Assembly: GCF_002410825.1 (NCBI RefSeq)
Contig: NZ_DHOS01000006.1
Location: 82,028-112,142, forward strand
Source: Proteiniphilum sp. UBA5384
GTDB lineage: Bacteria > Bacteroidota > Bacteroidia > Bacteroidales > Dysgonomonadaceae
DNA length: 30,115 nucleotides
Direction: 5' to 3'
The stretch's first letter is position 1. The number at the start of each line of letters is the position of its first letter. Made by a program: the position numbers and the translations under genes. Shown piece after piece: positions 16,238 to 25,582 of the stretch. Below the pieces are notes generated by a model. The model searched no databases, was not told where the DNA came from, and saw nothing but the letters and a program-made list of their open reading frames with translations.

Positions 16238-17431
16238 ATGAAAAAATATAGGTTATTATATGGACTTTTATTCCTGTTTATTCCAGTTCTCTTACTCAAC
16301 AGTTGTCGAGGAGATGACGAATACCTGTTATGGGCTGAAGGAGAACAGATTGCGCCGGGACAACAGACGGAGTCGATCAAGGGTTTCTTTCTACTGAATG
16401 AGGCCAATATGGGCAGCAATAAATCGACCCTCGATTATTTCGATTATGAAAGCGGCACCTATTACCGTAATATTTTTCCGACGGTCAACCCTAATATTCC
16501 CCACAATCTGGGCGATGTGGGGAATGATATCCAGATATATGGCGACAAACTTTATGCTGTAATAAACTGCTCCCACCTGATAGAAGTAATGGACGTACAT
16601 ACCGCCGAGCATTTGCATACGATCAATATCACCAACTGCCGGTACATTGTTTTCAAAGATAAATATGCCTATGTCAGTTCCTATAATGGACCTGTTAAAA
16701 TCGACCAGAACGCACCCATAGGAACGGTGGTGAAAGTAGATACAACCGATATGTCAATTGTGGGCAGTTGCACTGTCGGTTATCAACCCGATGAAATGGT
16801 GATCAAGGGAAACAAGCTTTATGTGGCCAACTCCGGAGGGTACAGGGTACCCTATTACGACAGGACGGTGTCGGTAATCGACCTGGTTACATTTACTGAA
16901 ACAAAGAAAATAGATGTGGCCATCAACCTGCATCGCCTGGAACTGGATAATTATGGCAATCTTTATGTCTCTTCCCGTGGAGATTATAAGACAACAGGCT
17001 CGAAAACCTTTATCATCGATACCAATACCGATAAAGTGATAGAAGAGCTGCCGCTACTTCCCAACTCCAATATGGCACTCTCCGGTGATTCACTATATGT
17101 CTATAGTGTGGAATGGAGCCATATCACACAAAGGAATACCATCACTTACGCTATTTATGATACAAAACTCAGGCGTACTGTCTCCCGTAATTTCATTACG
17201 GATGGTACGGAAAAAAAGATCAAAATTCCGTATGGCATAGCCATCAACCCCGAAACCAAAGAGTTTTTCACCACTGATGCCAAAGATTATGTCACCCCTG
17301 GAACATTATACTGCTTCGACCAGAGAACAGGTAAAAAGAAATGGAGCGTTGTGACGGGCGATATTCCTGCGCATATCGTGTTTACCACTAAAAGATTACA
17401 AAACTTGGATTTATTATCAAAAAACAAATAA
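16238..17431 (+). CDS. btuG: BtuG-like surface corrinoid-binding propeller lipoprotein (cluster B)
   Basis: This 397-residue lipoprotein has lipobox LNSC (Cys23) followed by RGDDE, as in the cluster A BtuG (CRGD). Landmarks are LLNEANMGSNK (52-62), LGDVGNDIQIYGDKLYAVIN (from 91), QPDEMVI, YVANSGGY, SSRGDYKT and PYGIAINPETKEFFTTDAKD near the end. It is expected to sit on top of the BtuB encoded 5 bases upstream and hand corrinoid to it. Similarity to the protein at 7155 is clear along the whole length. A 99-base gap, with a possible 7-bp hairpin at 17465-17493, separates it from the BtuH-like gene. Confidence 0.92.
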   Translation: MKKYRLLYGLLFLFIPVLLLNSCRGDDEYLLWAEGEQIAPGQQTESIKGFFLLNEANMGSNKSTLDYFDYESGTYYRNIFPTVNPNIPHNLGDVGNDIQIYGDKLYAVINCSHLIEVMDVHTAEHLHTINITNCRYIVFKDKYAYVSSYNGPVKIDQNAPIGTVVKVDTTDMSIVGSCTVGYQPDEMVIKGNKLYVANSGGYRVPYYDRTVSVIDLVTFTETKKIDVAINLHRLELDNYGNLYVSSRGDYKTTGSKTFIIDTNTDKVIEELPLLPNSNMALSGDSLYVYSVEWSHITQRNTITYAIYDTKLRRTVSRNFITDGTEKKIKIPYGIAINPETKEFFTTDAKDYVTPGTLYCFDQRTGKKKWSVVTGDIPAHIVFTTKRLQNLDLLSKNK

Positions 17432-17530
17432 TGCCACTCGCATAATTGCCTCTAAAAGTTCACGGTTTAGTTGCATACACTTGAATACTAAACAATAAAA
17501 TTATATATAATCATTTTTAAAAACAGCAAC

Positions 17531-19261
17531 ATGAGTACAAGATTTTTTACGAAGATGGCAATCTACATTGCTTTTTTTGTATCTTTTTCGATGACTTCCT
17601 GTAGTGATGATAAAGTAGAGGCGGTAAATCCTCCCCAAATTACCATCGAGCAGGAGAATACTACTTTCATCACAAAAGTGGGTAAGGAAATAACCATCGA
17701 ACCCACCTATGAGAATGTGGAAAGAGCTTCTTTCGCGTGGAAAATAGACCACAAGATCGTGAGTACTAACCCCACTTTCACTTATAAGAGCGACGAAGCA
17801 CAGGACGTCTTTATTACACTGGAGGTAATCAATGAAGCGGGTCTGGCTTTTAAAGAAATGAAAATCACCGTCGCTTCTTTGGTGATCCCCACCCTTTCCC
17901 TGCCGGTTCCTCCCGATGGCTATAAAATTGTGTTCGACAGCGAACTGGAACTGGCTCCCGAAGTGGAGGAAGCCAGTGAAGAAATAGGCTATAAATGGTA
18001 TGTAAACGATAAAGAAATGGCCAATACCAAAAATTACACTTTTTCTTCAGGGACAACCGGAATCTTTCAATTGAAAGTAGTAGCATCGACCGAAGACGGG
18101 GATGACACGATTGAGTTCCCTGTGGAAGTTTGCAAACCCGAGGACCTTCCCTTCAAATGGACTTTTGAACGTGAGACCTTCTCCTTGTCGCAAGGCAGGA
18201 ATATCCGAATAAAAATATGGGATATAGAGAATGACTTCGATGCGACCTATATATGGCAAGTCAATGGGGAAAAGAAACAAGAAGGCAAAGAGAGCCGGTT
18301 TATTTTCGGAGAAAGTACAATGGGTTCCTATCAGGTAAAGGTGACGATGAAGAATCAATATATGGAAGTCTCGAAAACATTGGAGGTCAATGTGTGCGAA
18401 CCCGAAGGGACTCACCAGAGGGCTGTCACAGGCGGCAGCAACAAAGACTGGAACAAAGTCTACGAATTTTTACCTGCTCCGGGACAGTTTGTGAACGAGT
18501 ATTATACCGCCACAACAATGGCTGAAGCCATAGCATATGCGGAAGAAAGACTAAAAACGGAAGCCTATGTGTCGCTTGGCGGATGGGGAGGATATGTCAC
18601 CGTGGGCTTCGACCATAGTGTGGTGAACGATGGTTCGTACAATATCCAGGTATTGGGTAACTCCTTTGCCGGGTCGTCCGAACCGGGGATTGTCTGGGTA
18701 ATGCAGGATGAAAATGGGAACGGCCTGCCGGATGACACCTGGTATGAGTTGAAAGGATCGGAATATGGAAAGCCGGAAACCATCCAGGATTACTCGGTGA
18801 CCTATTATAAGCCCAAAGCGCCTAAGATGAATGTACAATGGACTGATAACCAGGGAAAATCAGGCGTAGTAGATTATATGTCGGCATACCATTTCCAAGA
18901 TTACTACTATCCTTCATGGGTAGCCGAAGAGACCTATACTCTCCACGGGACATGCCTTAAAAGCAGGACGTATGACCAATCCGGCAATGGCACCTACTGG
19001 GTGAATGAGTCATTCGATTGGGGGTACGCCGATAATTACAGTCCTATCGACCGCCTTACCGACGACGAGAACGCCGGGGCTGCGGCCAATGGCAACCACT
19101 TCAAGATAAGCGATGCTGTCACATTCGACGGCAAACCGGCCAATCTCAAGTATATCGACTTTGTGAAAATTCAAACAGGTGTGAACGTCAAAGCCGGATG
19201 GCTGGGCGAAAACTCTACCGAAGTATTTGGTATAAAAGATTATAACTTAATCAAGAAATAA
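17531..19261 (+). CDS. BtuH-like surface lipoprotein, cluster B copy 1
   Basis: This 576-residue lipoprotein has lipobox MTSC (Cys24) then SDD. Three PKD/Ig-like domains occupy roughly 34-118, 120-205 and 210-290. The C-terminal domain begins at PAPGQF (315-320). It includes the loop DENGNGLPDDTW (393-404), which resembles a calcium-binding loop, and ends KAGWLGENSTEVFG...LIKK. It is much closer to the protein at 27762 than to the one at 258. BtuH proteins are surface B12 binders with a C-terminal binding domain; assignment here is by architecture and locus. The next gene starts 2 bases after its stop, so translation is probably coupled. Confidence 0.74.
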   Translation: MSTRFFTKMAIYIAFFVSFSMTSCSDDKVEAVNPPQITIEQENTTFITKVGKEITIEPTYENVERASFAWKIDHKIVSTNPTFTYKSDEAQDVFITLEVINEAGLAFKEMKITVASLVIPTLSLPVPPDGYKIVFDSELELAPEVEEASEEIGYKWYVNDKEMANTKNYTFSSGTTGIFQLKVVASTEDGDDTIEFPVEVCKPEDLPFKWTFERETFSLSQGRNIRIKIWDIENDFDATYIWQVNGEKKQEGKESRFIFGESTMGSYQVKVTMKNQYMEVSKTLEVNVCEPEGTHQRAVTGGSNKDWNKVYEFLPAPGQFVNEYYTATTMAEAIAYAEERLKTEAYVSLGGWGGYVTVGFDHSVVNDGSYNIQVLGNSFAGSSEPGIVWVMQDENGNGLPDDTWYELKGSEYGKPETIQDYSVTYYKPKAPKMNVQWTDNQGKSGVVDYMSAYHFQDYYYPSWVAEETYTLHGTCLKSRTYDQSGNGTYWVNESFDWGYADNYSPIDRLTDDENAGAAANGNHFKISDAVTFDGKPANLKYIDFVKIQTGVNVKAGWLGENSTEVFGIKDYNLIKK

Positions 19262-19263
19262 AA

Positions 19264-21297
19264 ATGAAAAATAAACTTTATATATGCATCGTGCTATTGG
19301 CTGTAGGCCTCCTAGCTTTGGGCGGATGCTCGAATGACGACAGCGACTTTACCGGGGAAGATTGTTATTTTGTCTCCTTTTCGTTGACGGTCGATGGCGT
19401 GGTGTATCCCGCGAAAATTATTGACAATAAGATTCTACTCGAAATTCCTTATGGAATTGATATATCCCAGGCGCAAGTCAGTTACAGTCTGAATGAAAAT
19501 GCGACTGTCCTGCCGGATCCGGCTTCGGTGAAGGATTGGAAGGTAGATCAATTGTTCCGTGTACAGGCATATAACAACAATTTTAGCAGTTTCACCTATT
19601 CATTCTCTTATACGGATGTTGCCGCTAACGAAAATGTGATCCTATTGACACAGGCCGATGTGGATGAGTTTGCCGGTAAAAATATCAACAGGATTGATGG
19701 CAACCTGATCATCGGGGAAAAGGTAAGCTCTGTCAGTGAAGAGGATGTGATAACAAGTCTGGACGGGCTTTCCAGCTTGACTTCAGTGAACTACAATATC
19801 GTCATCAATAATAGTTATGCCGGTGGTGATACGGAGGGATTATCCAATCTGAAAAAGATAGGTGGATTTTACATAGGCTCTACTGCCAACGGTGCGGACC
19901 CTAAGAGGCGGATTGAAATAGCACTTCCCAATCTGGAATCGATTGGTAATTTTATCGCCAATTCGGACAGCGTCACCGCAATATCCTTGCCCAAGGTGCA
20001 GGAAATCTCCGACTTGTATATCGGTTCCCAGTTTCTGGCAGATATTGAATTACCCAATCTGCAGAACTGCTACGGTAATTTTGTCATGAATGGTTCACGC
20101 CAGCAATATCCCTCTGCCCAGAATTCAAACCGCTCTTTGAATGCTATTTTATTGCCCAAACTCAGCACTGTCTCCGGTAATTTTTCATTGAACAGCTTTA
20201 TGGGTCTCTCTGTAACAGGCATTGGTGCATTACAGACAGTCTATGGTAATTGTGAAATCAAGTCCCTGAATGCCATTGAACTGATTAATTTTCCTCTGCT
20301 GCAACGAGTGGACGGAGATTTTATCATGAGTGGCAATACAGCCATAACGAAAATAGTTGCTCCTGAGTTGATATCCGCCAGGTCCATTGATTTTAGCAAT
20401 GGAAGCAACTACTCTATCAAAGTGAAGGATATTATTTTGTCAAAACTCACGAATGTACAAAATGGTATTACCCTGGCATACCTGGGATGTGAAAAGGTAG
20501 AATTGCCGATGTTGGAAGAAGTAGGCGAATCACTTGTACTGCAAACAGCACCCGACCTTTTATCTTTCACAGCACCCCGGTTGATTGCCTGTAAGTCGAT
20601 CCGTTTCACCGCTATTAACCAGTTAAAGTCTTCAGATTTTAGCAAGATCGAAAACCTGGAAAAGGCAGAGATCTACACCTGCGGTGCAATGGAGAGTTTC
20701 TCCCTTCCAAAAGAAGTTTCAGGAAACCTTACCATATCAAATTCCGGGAATAATGAATCCTTTATCGATTTTGGTAATCTGGAGTCCATTGGAGGAACTT
20801 TCAGCGTTGAAAGTTTCACCAAACCCAACCTTGAAATAAAAAAGATAAAGAAGGTTGGTACTATCTCATTCACCCGATGGAATTACGTCATCGAGTCTGT
20901 AAGCTTTCCATCATTGACAGAATGTGGCGACTTGACGATAAACAGCTTCGATGTTATAGAATCATTGTCGATGCCTCTCTTGACACAAGCCAAATCATTC
21001 TCTGTCATAGAATGTCCCGTATTGGACAATATCACTGTTCCGTTATTGAAAAAGATAGAAGGCCAACTGAAATTGCAAGGGGCACGTTGGTATGACGAAT
21101 ATGTAATCACTCACTTGGATGATTTCGCGGCATTGACTTCAGTCGGCAGTGTGTCGATCCAGTATGCCAGGCGGTTAAATGACTTTACAGGGCTGAAAAA
21201 CGTTGTGAACGGACTGGAGAGCAGCAACTGGATGGTTTCGGATTGTGAATACAACCCGACGCTGCAGGATATGAAAGATGGTAAATATACGAATTAA
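19264..21297 (+). CDS. Receptor-L-type LRR surface lipoprotein, tandem member 1
   Basis: This 677-residue lipoprotein has lipobox LGGC (Cys22) and a following SNDDSDFTGED stretch. An N-terminal beta domain (about 35-120) carries the family pattern LPDPASVKDW...VQAYN. The linker VILLTQADVDEFAGKNI leads to IDGNLIIG. The rest consists of repeats such as LPKLSTVSGNFSL and LPNLESIGNF, about 22-25 residues each, consistent with a parallel beta solenoid. The C-terminal signature YNPTLQDMKDG is shared by the family. First of four tandem paralogues between two BtuH-like genes; start two bases after the BtuH-like stop. Function unknown; a surface corrinoid-capture or complex-scaffold role is inferred from regulation and export. 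Confidence 0.82.
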   Translation: MKNKLYICIVLLAVGLLALGGCSNDDSDFTGEDCYFVSFSLTVDGVVYPAKIIDNKILLEIPYGIDISQAQVSYSLNENATVLPDPASVKDWKVDQLFRVQAYNNNFSSFTYSFSYTDVAANENVILLTQADVDEFAGKNINRIDGNLIIGEKVSSVSEEDVITSLDGLSSLTSVNYNIVINNSYAGGDTEGLSNLKKIGGFYIGSTANGADPKRRIEIALPNLESIGNFIANSDSVTAISLPKVQEISDLYIGSQFLADIELPNLQNCYGNFVMNGSRQQYPSAQNSNRSLNAILLPKLSTVSGNFSLNSFMGLSVTGIGALQTVYGNCEIKSLNAIELINFPLLQRVDGDFIMSGNTAITKIVAPELISARSIDFSNGSNYSIKVKDIILSKLTNVQNGITLAYLGCEKVELPMLEEVGESLVLQTAPDLLSFTAPRLIACKSIRFTAINQLKSSDFSKIENLEKAEIYTCGAMESFSLPKEVSGNLTISNSGNNESFIDFGNLESIGGTFSVESFTKPNLEIKKIKKVGTISFTRWNYVIESVSFPSLTECGDLTINSFDVIESLSMPLLTQAKSFSVIECPVLDNITVPLLKKIEGQLKLQGARWYDEYVITHLDDFAALTSVGSVSIQYARRLNDFTGLKNVVNGLESSNWMVSDCEYNPTLQDMKDGKYTN

Positions 21298-21310
21298 AAG
21301 AGCAACAAAA

Positions 21311-23359
21311 ATGAAAAATATATTATCAAAATTGTTTGTATTGGGTCTTTTACTGGCAGGGATAGCTTTTGCCGGTTGTTCTGATGAAGATGACCCCTTT
21401 GCAGGAACCGACAATTATATCACCTCCTTCTCGTTGACAAAAGACGGAATAACTTATAAGGCCTCTGTCACCGGGGATAAAGTGACAATATCAATTCCGA
21501 AGAATGTTGATCTTCAAGGTGCCAAAGTTGATTATAAACTGACGGAACAGGCATCCATCACTCCTGATCCATCTCAGATTGAGAAATGGGACGAAAACCA
21601 TGAGTTTACTGTAACATCGTACAATAAAAGCGAACGAAAATACAGTTACCGGCCTTCATTCACTGAGATAACGGAACCCGGATCAGTTGTGCTGTTGACC
21701 CAGTCCGATGTGGACAAATTTGCGGCATCCAACATAGAAGTAATAGATGGCAATTTGGTGATAGGCGCCAACGAAGGAGTTGCAGGACTTGATTCTATTA
21801 AAAATCTGGACGGGCTCCAAAATCTGAGGAAAGTGACAAACAGCATTCTTATCTATAACACTTTTGCAGGTGAAAATGTAACTGGATTAGCCGCTTTAGA
21901 AAGTGCAGGCAGTATCTATATCAAAAACCTGACTACCAGAAGAGCTGTGACGGATTCGTTAAATCTGTCATTCCCTAATTTGGTGGAAATAGGTGATTTT
22001 TACGTCAATAGTACTTTGATTCGCGAAGTATTATTGCCGAAGCTGAAATCGGCTTTTTCACTCTATGTCAATAGCCAGTCTCTCTCCGGGATAACCCTCC
22101 CGGAATTGGAAACGGTAATTACCGATTTCAGTATCGAGTCGGGAACAAGTTTTACAAGCTATGCGACGACCACCAATAAGAAACTGAAAGAACTCTCCCT
22201 GAAGAACCTGCAAGAGATCAGGGGCGCTTTTAACCTCAGAGGATTGCCGGCGTTGGAAAAGCTTGATATATCCAGCCTGGAGGATATCGGATCTCATTTT
22301 ACAGTAAACGTGGTAGCACTGGACAAAATAGATGCGCCCTTATTAGGAGCCATCAAACAATCATTCTCGCTTAAAAATGTAGATGCGTTGACCAGCTTAT
22401 CTTTTCCGAAACTCTCCTATATGGGTGCATTTGAATATGACCCTGTATCCAGCAAGGAGTTGCTGCAATCACTTGATTTCTCGGCCTTGGAAACAGTAGA
22501 TGGCGATATGAAGCTATCTTACCTGAAAATGGACCAACTGAATCTTCCGGCTTTGAAAAAGATCAGAAAACAACTAGATATCCGTTTTTGTGAATCGTTG
22601 ACCGCCATCAACATACCGGTACTGGAAGAGTGTAATAATATTTATGCCTATACCCTACCCTTGATTACATCATTAGATTTCTCTAAAGTAAAACAAATGG
22701 AGAAAGCGGATTTAATCGCATGTTACAAATTAGCGTTGTTAAAAGGTAACAATAATATAACCAATATCATCCTCAATGCGGGTTCCAGAGTCTGTGCCCC
22801 TATCCGGTTCGAAGGAATTGAAACTATTCCCGGTACTTTGGAAATGTCCAATTATACTCAAAACGGAGACTTTGATTTCCCGGGAATAAAACATATAGGG
22901 ATATATAGGCAATCCACAGGTTTGGCAAACGGACAATCAACCATCTCTTTTCCCGACCTGGAAACCATAGGGACCTTGAGATTGTCGAGCTGTTCATATC
23001 TGAAAAAATTAATTGCCCCTGAATTGACAACTGTTACCGATCTATGGGATACCAACTTTATGACCAATGTGCAAAGTGGTGACATTCAGGTTCCCAAATT
23101 GACAAAGATTGGTAAATTCAGTTTCTATGGCGGAACTTATGCCGGCGTGGCAAACCAGATGAAACTCACCGATTTGAATGACTTCATCTCCCTTAAAGAA
23201 GTAGATGCCGTGGATATTAAATGGTGGGGAAGCATGACCGATTTTTCCGGGCTTAGAAATATCTTTCCGAGGATAACCTCGGAAAACTGGAAAGTGGAAG
23301 GATGCAGCTATAACCCCACCTACCAGCAAATGATTGATGAAAACTGGATAAAACCATAA
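21311..23359 (+). CDS. Receptor-L-type LRR surface lipoprotein, tandem member 2
   Basis: This 682-residue lipoprotein starts at 21311; the frame is open 11 codons further upstream, but that part overlaps the previous gene and adds no signal sequence. The lipobox is FAGC (Cys23), then SDEDDPFAGTDNY. The N-terminal domain contains ITPDPSQIEKW and VTSYN, the linker has VVLLTQSDVDKFAASNIE, and IDGNLVIG opens the solenoid. Repeats such as LPELETVITDFSI and LPALKKIRKQLDI follow. The C-terminus has the signature YNPTYQQMIDENW. It is 13 bases from the preceding stop. It appears closest to tandem member 1 and the cluster A member. No catalytic motif is visible. Confidence 0.82.
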   Translation: MKNILSKLFVLGLLLAGIAFAGCSDEDDPFAGTDNYITSFSLTKDGITYKASVTGDKVTISIPKNVDLQGAKVDYKLTEQASITPDPSQIEKWDENHEFTVTSYNKSERKYSYRPSFTEITEPGSVVLLTQSDVDKFAASNIEVIDGNLVIGANEGVAGLDSIKNLDGLQNLRKVTNSILIYNTFAGENVTGLAALESAGSIYIKNLTTRRAVTDSLNLSFPNLVEIGDFYVNSTLIREVLLPKLKSAFSLYVNSQSLSGITLPELETVITDFSIESGTSFTSYATTTNKKLKELSLKNLQEIRGAFNLRGLPALEKLDISSLEDIGSHFTVNVVALDKIDAPLLGAIKQSFSLKNVDALTSLSFPKLSYMGAFEYDPVSSKELLQSLDFSALETVDGDMKLSYLKMDQLNLPALKKIRKQLDIRFCESLTAINIPVLEECNNIYAYTLPLITSLDFSKVKQMEKADLIACYKLALLKGNNNITNIILNAGSRVCAPIRFEGIETIPGTLEMSNYTQNGDFDFPGIKHIGIYRQSTGLANGQSTISFPDLETIGTLRLSSCSYLKKLIAPELTTVTDLWDTNFMTNVQSGDIQVPKLTKIGKFSFYGGTYAGVANQMKLTDLNDFISLKEVDAVDIKWWGSMTDFSGLRNIFPRITSENWKVEGCSYNPTYQQMIDENWIKP

Positions 23360-23431
23360 AACAACATCCTATGACAATCAGATATCTAAAATCTTATTCG
23401 ATATAAACTCGAATCAATAAAACCCCAAAAT

Positions 23432-25558
23432 ATGAATCTTACAAAAACAATGAAGTATTTACTCCTGATGATGTTTTCGGTGTTGCTGTGGTCTTGCAAC
23501 AAAGAAGACGACCCATTTTCCGGGGACGATAATTATATCGTTTCTTTCTCGTTGGTTAATGAGGGGCAAACTATAAAGGCTATGATTGTAGATGATACGA
23601 TTGTAGTGAATGCACCTGTCGATTTTCAACTGATCAATGCCACCGCTGAGGTGAAAATGAGCGAGAATTCGTCGATAAAACCGAATCCGGCAACGATTAC
23701 CGACTGGAGCAGTGAATATCTGTTTGTGATCACTTCGTATAACGGTAAGACGAAATCATACCGCTACAAGGTTGAAAACAGCGGATTGAACGAAAATTCA
23801 TCCGTTTTGCTAACTACGCAGGAAGAGGTAGAGGCTTTCGGTGCCAGAGGCATCACATCCATCAATGGTAATCTTATCATAGGTACAGCTTCGGGAATTG
23901 AGACTGTATCTTCATTAGAACCTCTCAACAAGTTAAAAGAGGTGTCGCAAAGCGTTATCATCAAAGGAACTTTCTCCGGAGAAACGCTTGGTGGACTTAC
24001 TTCGCTCGAAAAAATCGGAGGATTGCTAAGAATCGAAACCTCCGGACTAAAAGAAGCCACATTCCCGGCCTTGAAATCGGCCATGCATATAGAAGTTGCT
24101 TCAAAATCGTTGGAATCGATTAACTGCCCGAAACTAACCGAAATGTCAGGAAATCTGACTTTTGCTGTTACGACCCTAACAGAAGTTATGATGCCTAAAC
24201 TGCGAAAAGTGGAGGGCGAAGTCTTCTTCAGCGTGCCCGTACAACGCGACCCTACGGCACTGGAAACTATCATTTTTCCAGCGCTTGAAGAGGTGGGCGG
24301 ACGATTTGGTTTCGGTGAGTCGAACCTTTTGAAATCCATTTCATTACCTGCTCTCCGAACAGCAGGCAAACTAGTATTTGGTGTCAACTCATCGACACCC
24401 GACTTTATCCAATTAGAATTGCCAAAGCTCGAAAGATGCGAAGGTGATGTCACTTTCCACCAACTAGCAGCAATGACAGACATTGTTGCTCCGATGCTTA
24501 CATACATCGGAGGAGATTTGACTGCAAATTACTGTAATACGGAGAAAATCGAGTTGCCAAAACTTGAAACAGTAAAGGGCGATATAAATTTACTTAGCAT
24601 CGGTAATCTTAATGGAGAAGGATTGAAAGGTTTTGGAGGTCTGAAATCTCTGGACGGTACGCTAAACATTCGTGCTAGCCTGCAAACAAACATGACCGAA
24701 CTACTGCTACCCGCGCAGTTGAAAAAAATTGGAACGCTGGCAGTATGGGATATAAATTCTCTGACGACTCTCAACCTGACCGGTGTAGAGGTCGGACGTT
24801 TGGAACTTCAACGCGCAACCCTTATTGGCCTTACAGTGAAAGGTGATGTAGTATTTAATGGCGACGTTGTTCTTAATGGGGAAGCAAGTATTACGGCTTC
24901 GAGACCTTACGAATATTCAGCCCCTACATTCTCAGGAATCAAACAGATTCGAAATTTAGAACTTCAATCCATAGTATATTTCGGAGGTATAAAAATAGAG
25001 GGATTGACCAAAATAAACGGCGATGTGATTATAAGAGATAATAGCAACATGAAATCATTCGAGATGCATGATGTTACAGAAATCGCCGGCGATATCCTCA
25101 CAGAGATGTGTGGTGGCACAACCGATCGAAAGCTTGAATTTGCCTCGGTAACCAAGGTCGGCGGGATTCGCGTGGGCGAAATAAATTCGTATTACGGTTT
25201 TAGCGGTGAAGAACTATCGTTTCCAAACCTGACAACAGCAAAGAATGTTTGCTTGAAACTAAGCGGTAACGTGAAAAATATCTCGATGCCGAAACTGGAG
25301 ACCATTACCGATACACTTAGAGTAGCGGTTGGAACGAACATAAATCCCGGAAATACGGCACTTATCAACTTCGACGGCCTCGCGAAACTTACGAGCGTGA
25401 AGTATGTTCATATTGAAAAAATGAAAGCTATCACTAGTTTCGAGGGGCTTAAAAACTGTCTGCCTGTCCTGACCGATGAGGGGCAATGGAAAATGATTGA
25501 CAATAATTACAATCCTACACTTGCTGACATGAAAGCCGGTAAATGGGACAAACAGTAA
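23432..25558 (+). CDS. Receptor-L-type LRR surface lipoprotein, tandem member 3
   Basis: This 708-residue lipoprotein has lipobox LWSC (Cys22) then NKEDDPFSGDDNY; Met7 is an alternative start. The N-terminal domain ends with the usual W...VITSYNGKTKSYRYKV pattern. The linker is VLLTTQEEVEAFGARGIT and the solenoid opens with INGNLIIG. Repeats such as MPKLRKVEGEVFF and LPKLETVKGDINL fill the rest, and YNPTLADMKAGKW closes the protein. The 72-base gap upstream holds a 6-bp hairpin (23396-23414), the only sizeable gap inside the array. Its middle repeats are clearly diverged from members 1 and 2, so it is not a recent copy. Confidence 0.82.
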   Translation: MNLTKTMKYLLLMMFSVLLWSCNKEDDPFSGDDNYIVSFSLVNEGQTIKAMIVDDTIVVNAPVDFQLINATAEVKMSENSSIKPNPATITDWSSEYLFVITSYNGKTKSYRYKVENSGLNENSSVLLTTQEEVEAFGARGITSINGNLIIGTASGIETVSSLEPLNKLKEVSQSVIIKGTFSGETLGGLTSLEKIGGLLRIETSGLKEATFPALKSAMHIEVASKSLESINCPKLTEMSGNLTFAVTTLTEVMMPKLRKVEGEVFFSVPVQRDPTALETIIFPALEEVGGRFGFGESNLLKSISLPALRTAGKLVFGVNSSTPDFIQLELPKLERCEGDVTFHQLAAMTDIVAPMLTYIGGDLTANYCNTEKIELPKLETVKGDINLLSIGNLNGEGLKGFGGLKSLDGTLNIRASLQTNMTELLLPAQLKKIGTLAVWDINSLTTLNLTGVEVGRLELQRATLIGLTVKGDVVFNGDVVLNGEASITASRPYEYSAPTFSGIKQIRNLELQSIVYFGGIKIEGLTKINGDVIIRDNSNMKSFEMHDVTEIAGDILTEMCGGTTDRKLEFASVTKVGGIRVGEINSYYGFSGEELSFPNLTTAKNVCLKLSGNVKNISMPKLETITDTLRVAVGTNINPGNTALINFDGLAKLTSVKYVHIEKMKAITSFEGLKNCLPVLTDEGQWKMIDNNYNPTLADMKAGKWDKQ

Positions 25559-25582
25559 CCAATTTAGATTAAAACAGGAAAA

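Noticed and set aside
17465..17493. 7-bp hairpin GTTTAGT/ACTAAAC between btuG and the BtuH-like gene
   Set aside because: It has a long loop and no U-tract; likely chance, or an mRNA processing site that I cannot support.
23396..23414. 6-bp hairpin ATTCGA/TCGAAT between LRR members 2 and 3
   Set aside because: It is short, A/T-rich and without a U-tract; not enough to call a terminator or regulator.
23764..24507. Antisense frame of 247 codons in tandem LRR member 3
   Set aside because: It is a low-complexity Ser/Pro/Val-rich reading of the reverse strand of a well-supported gene.
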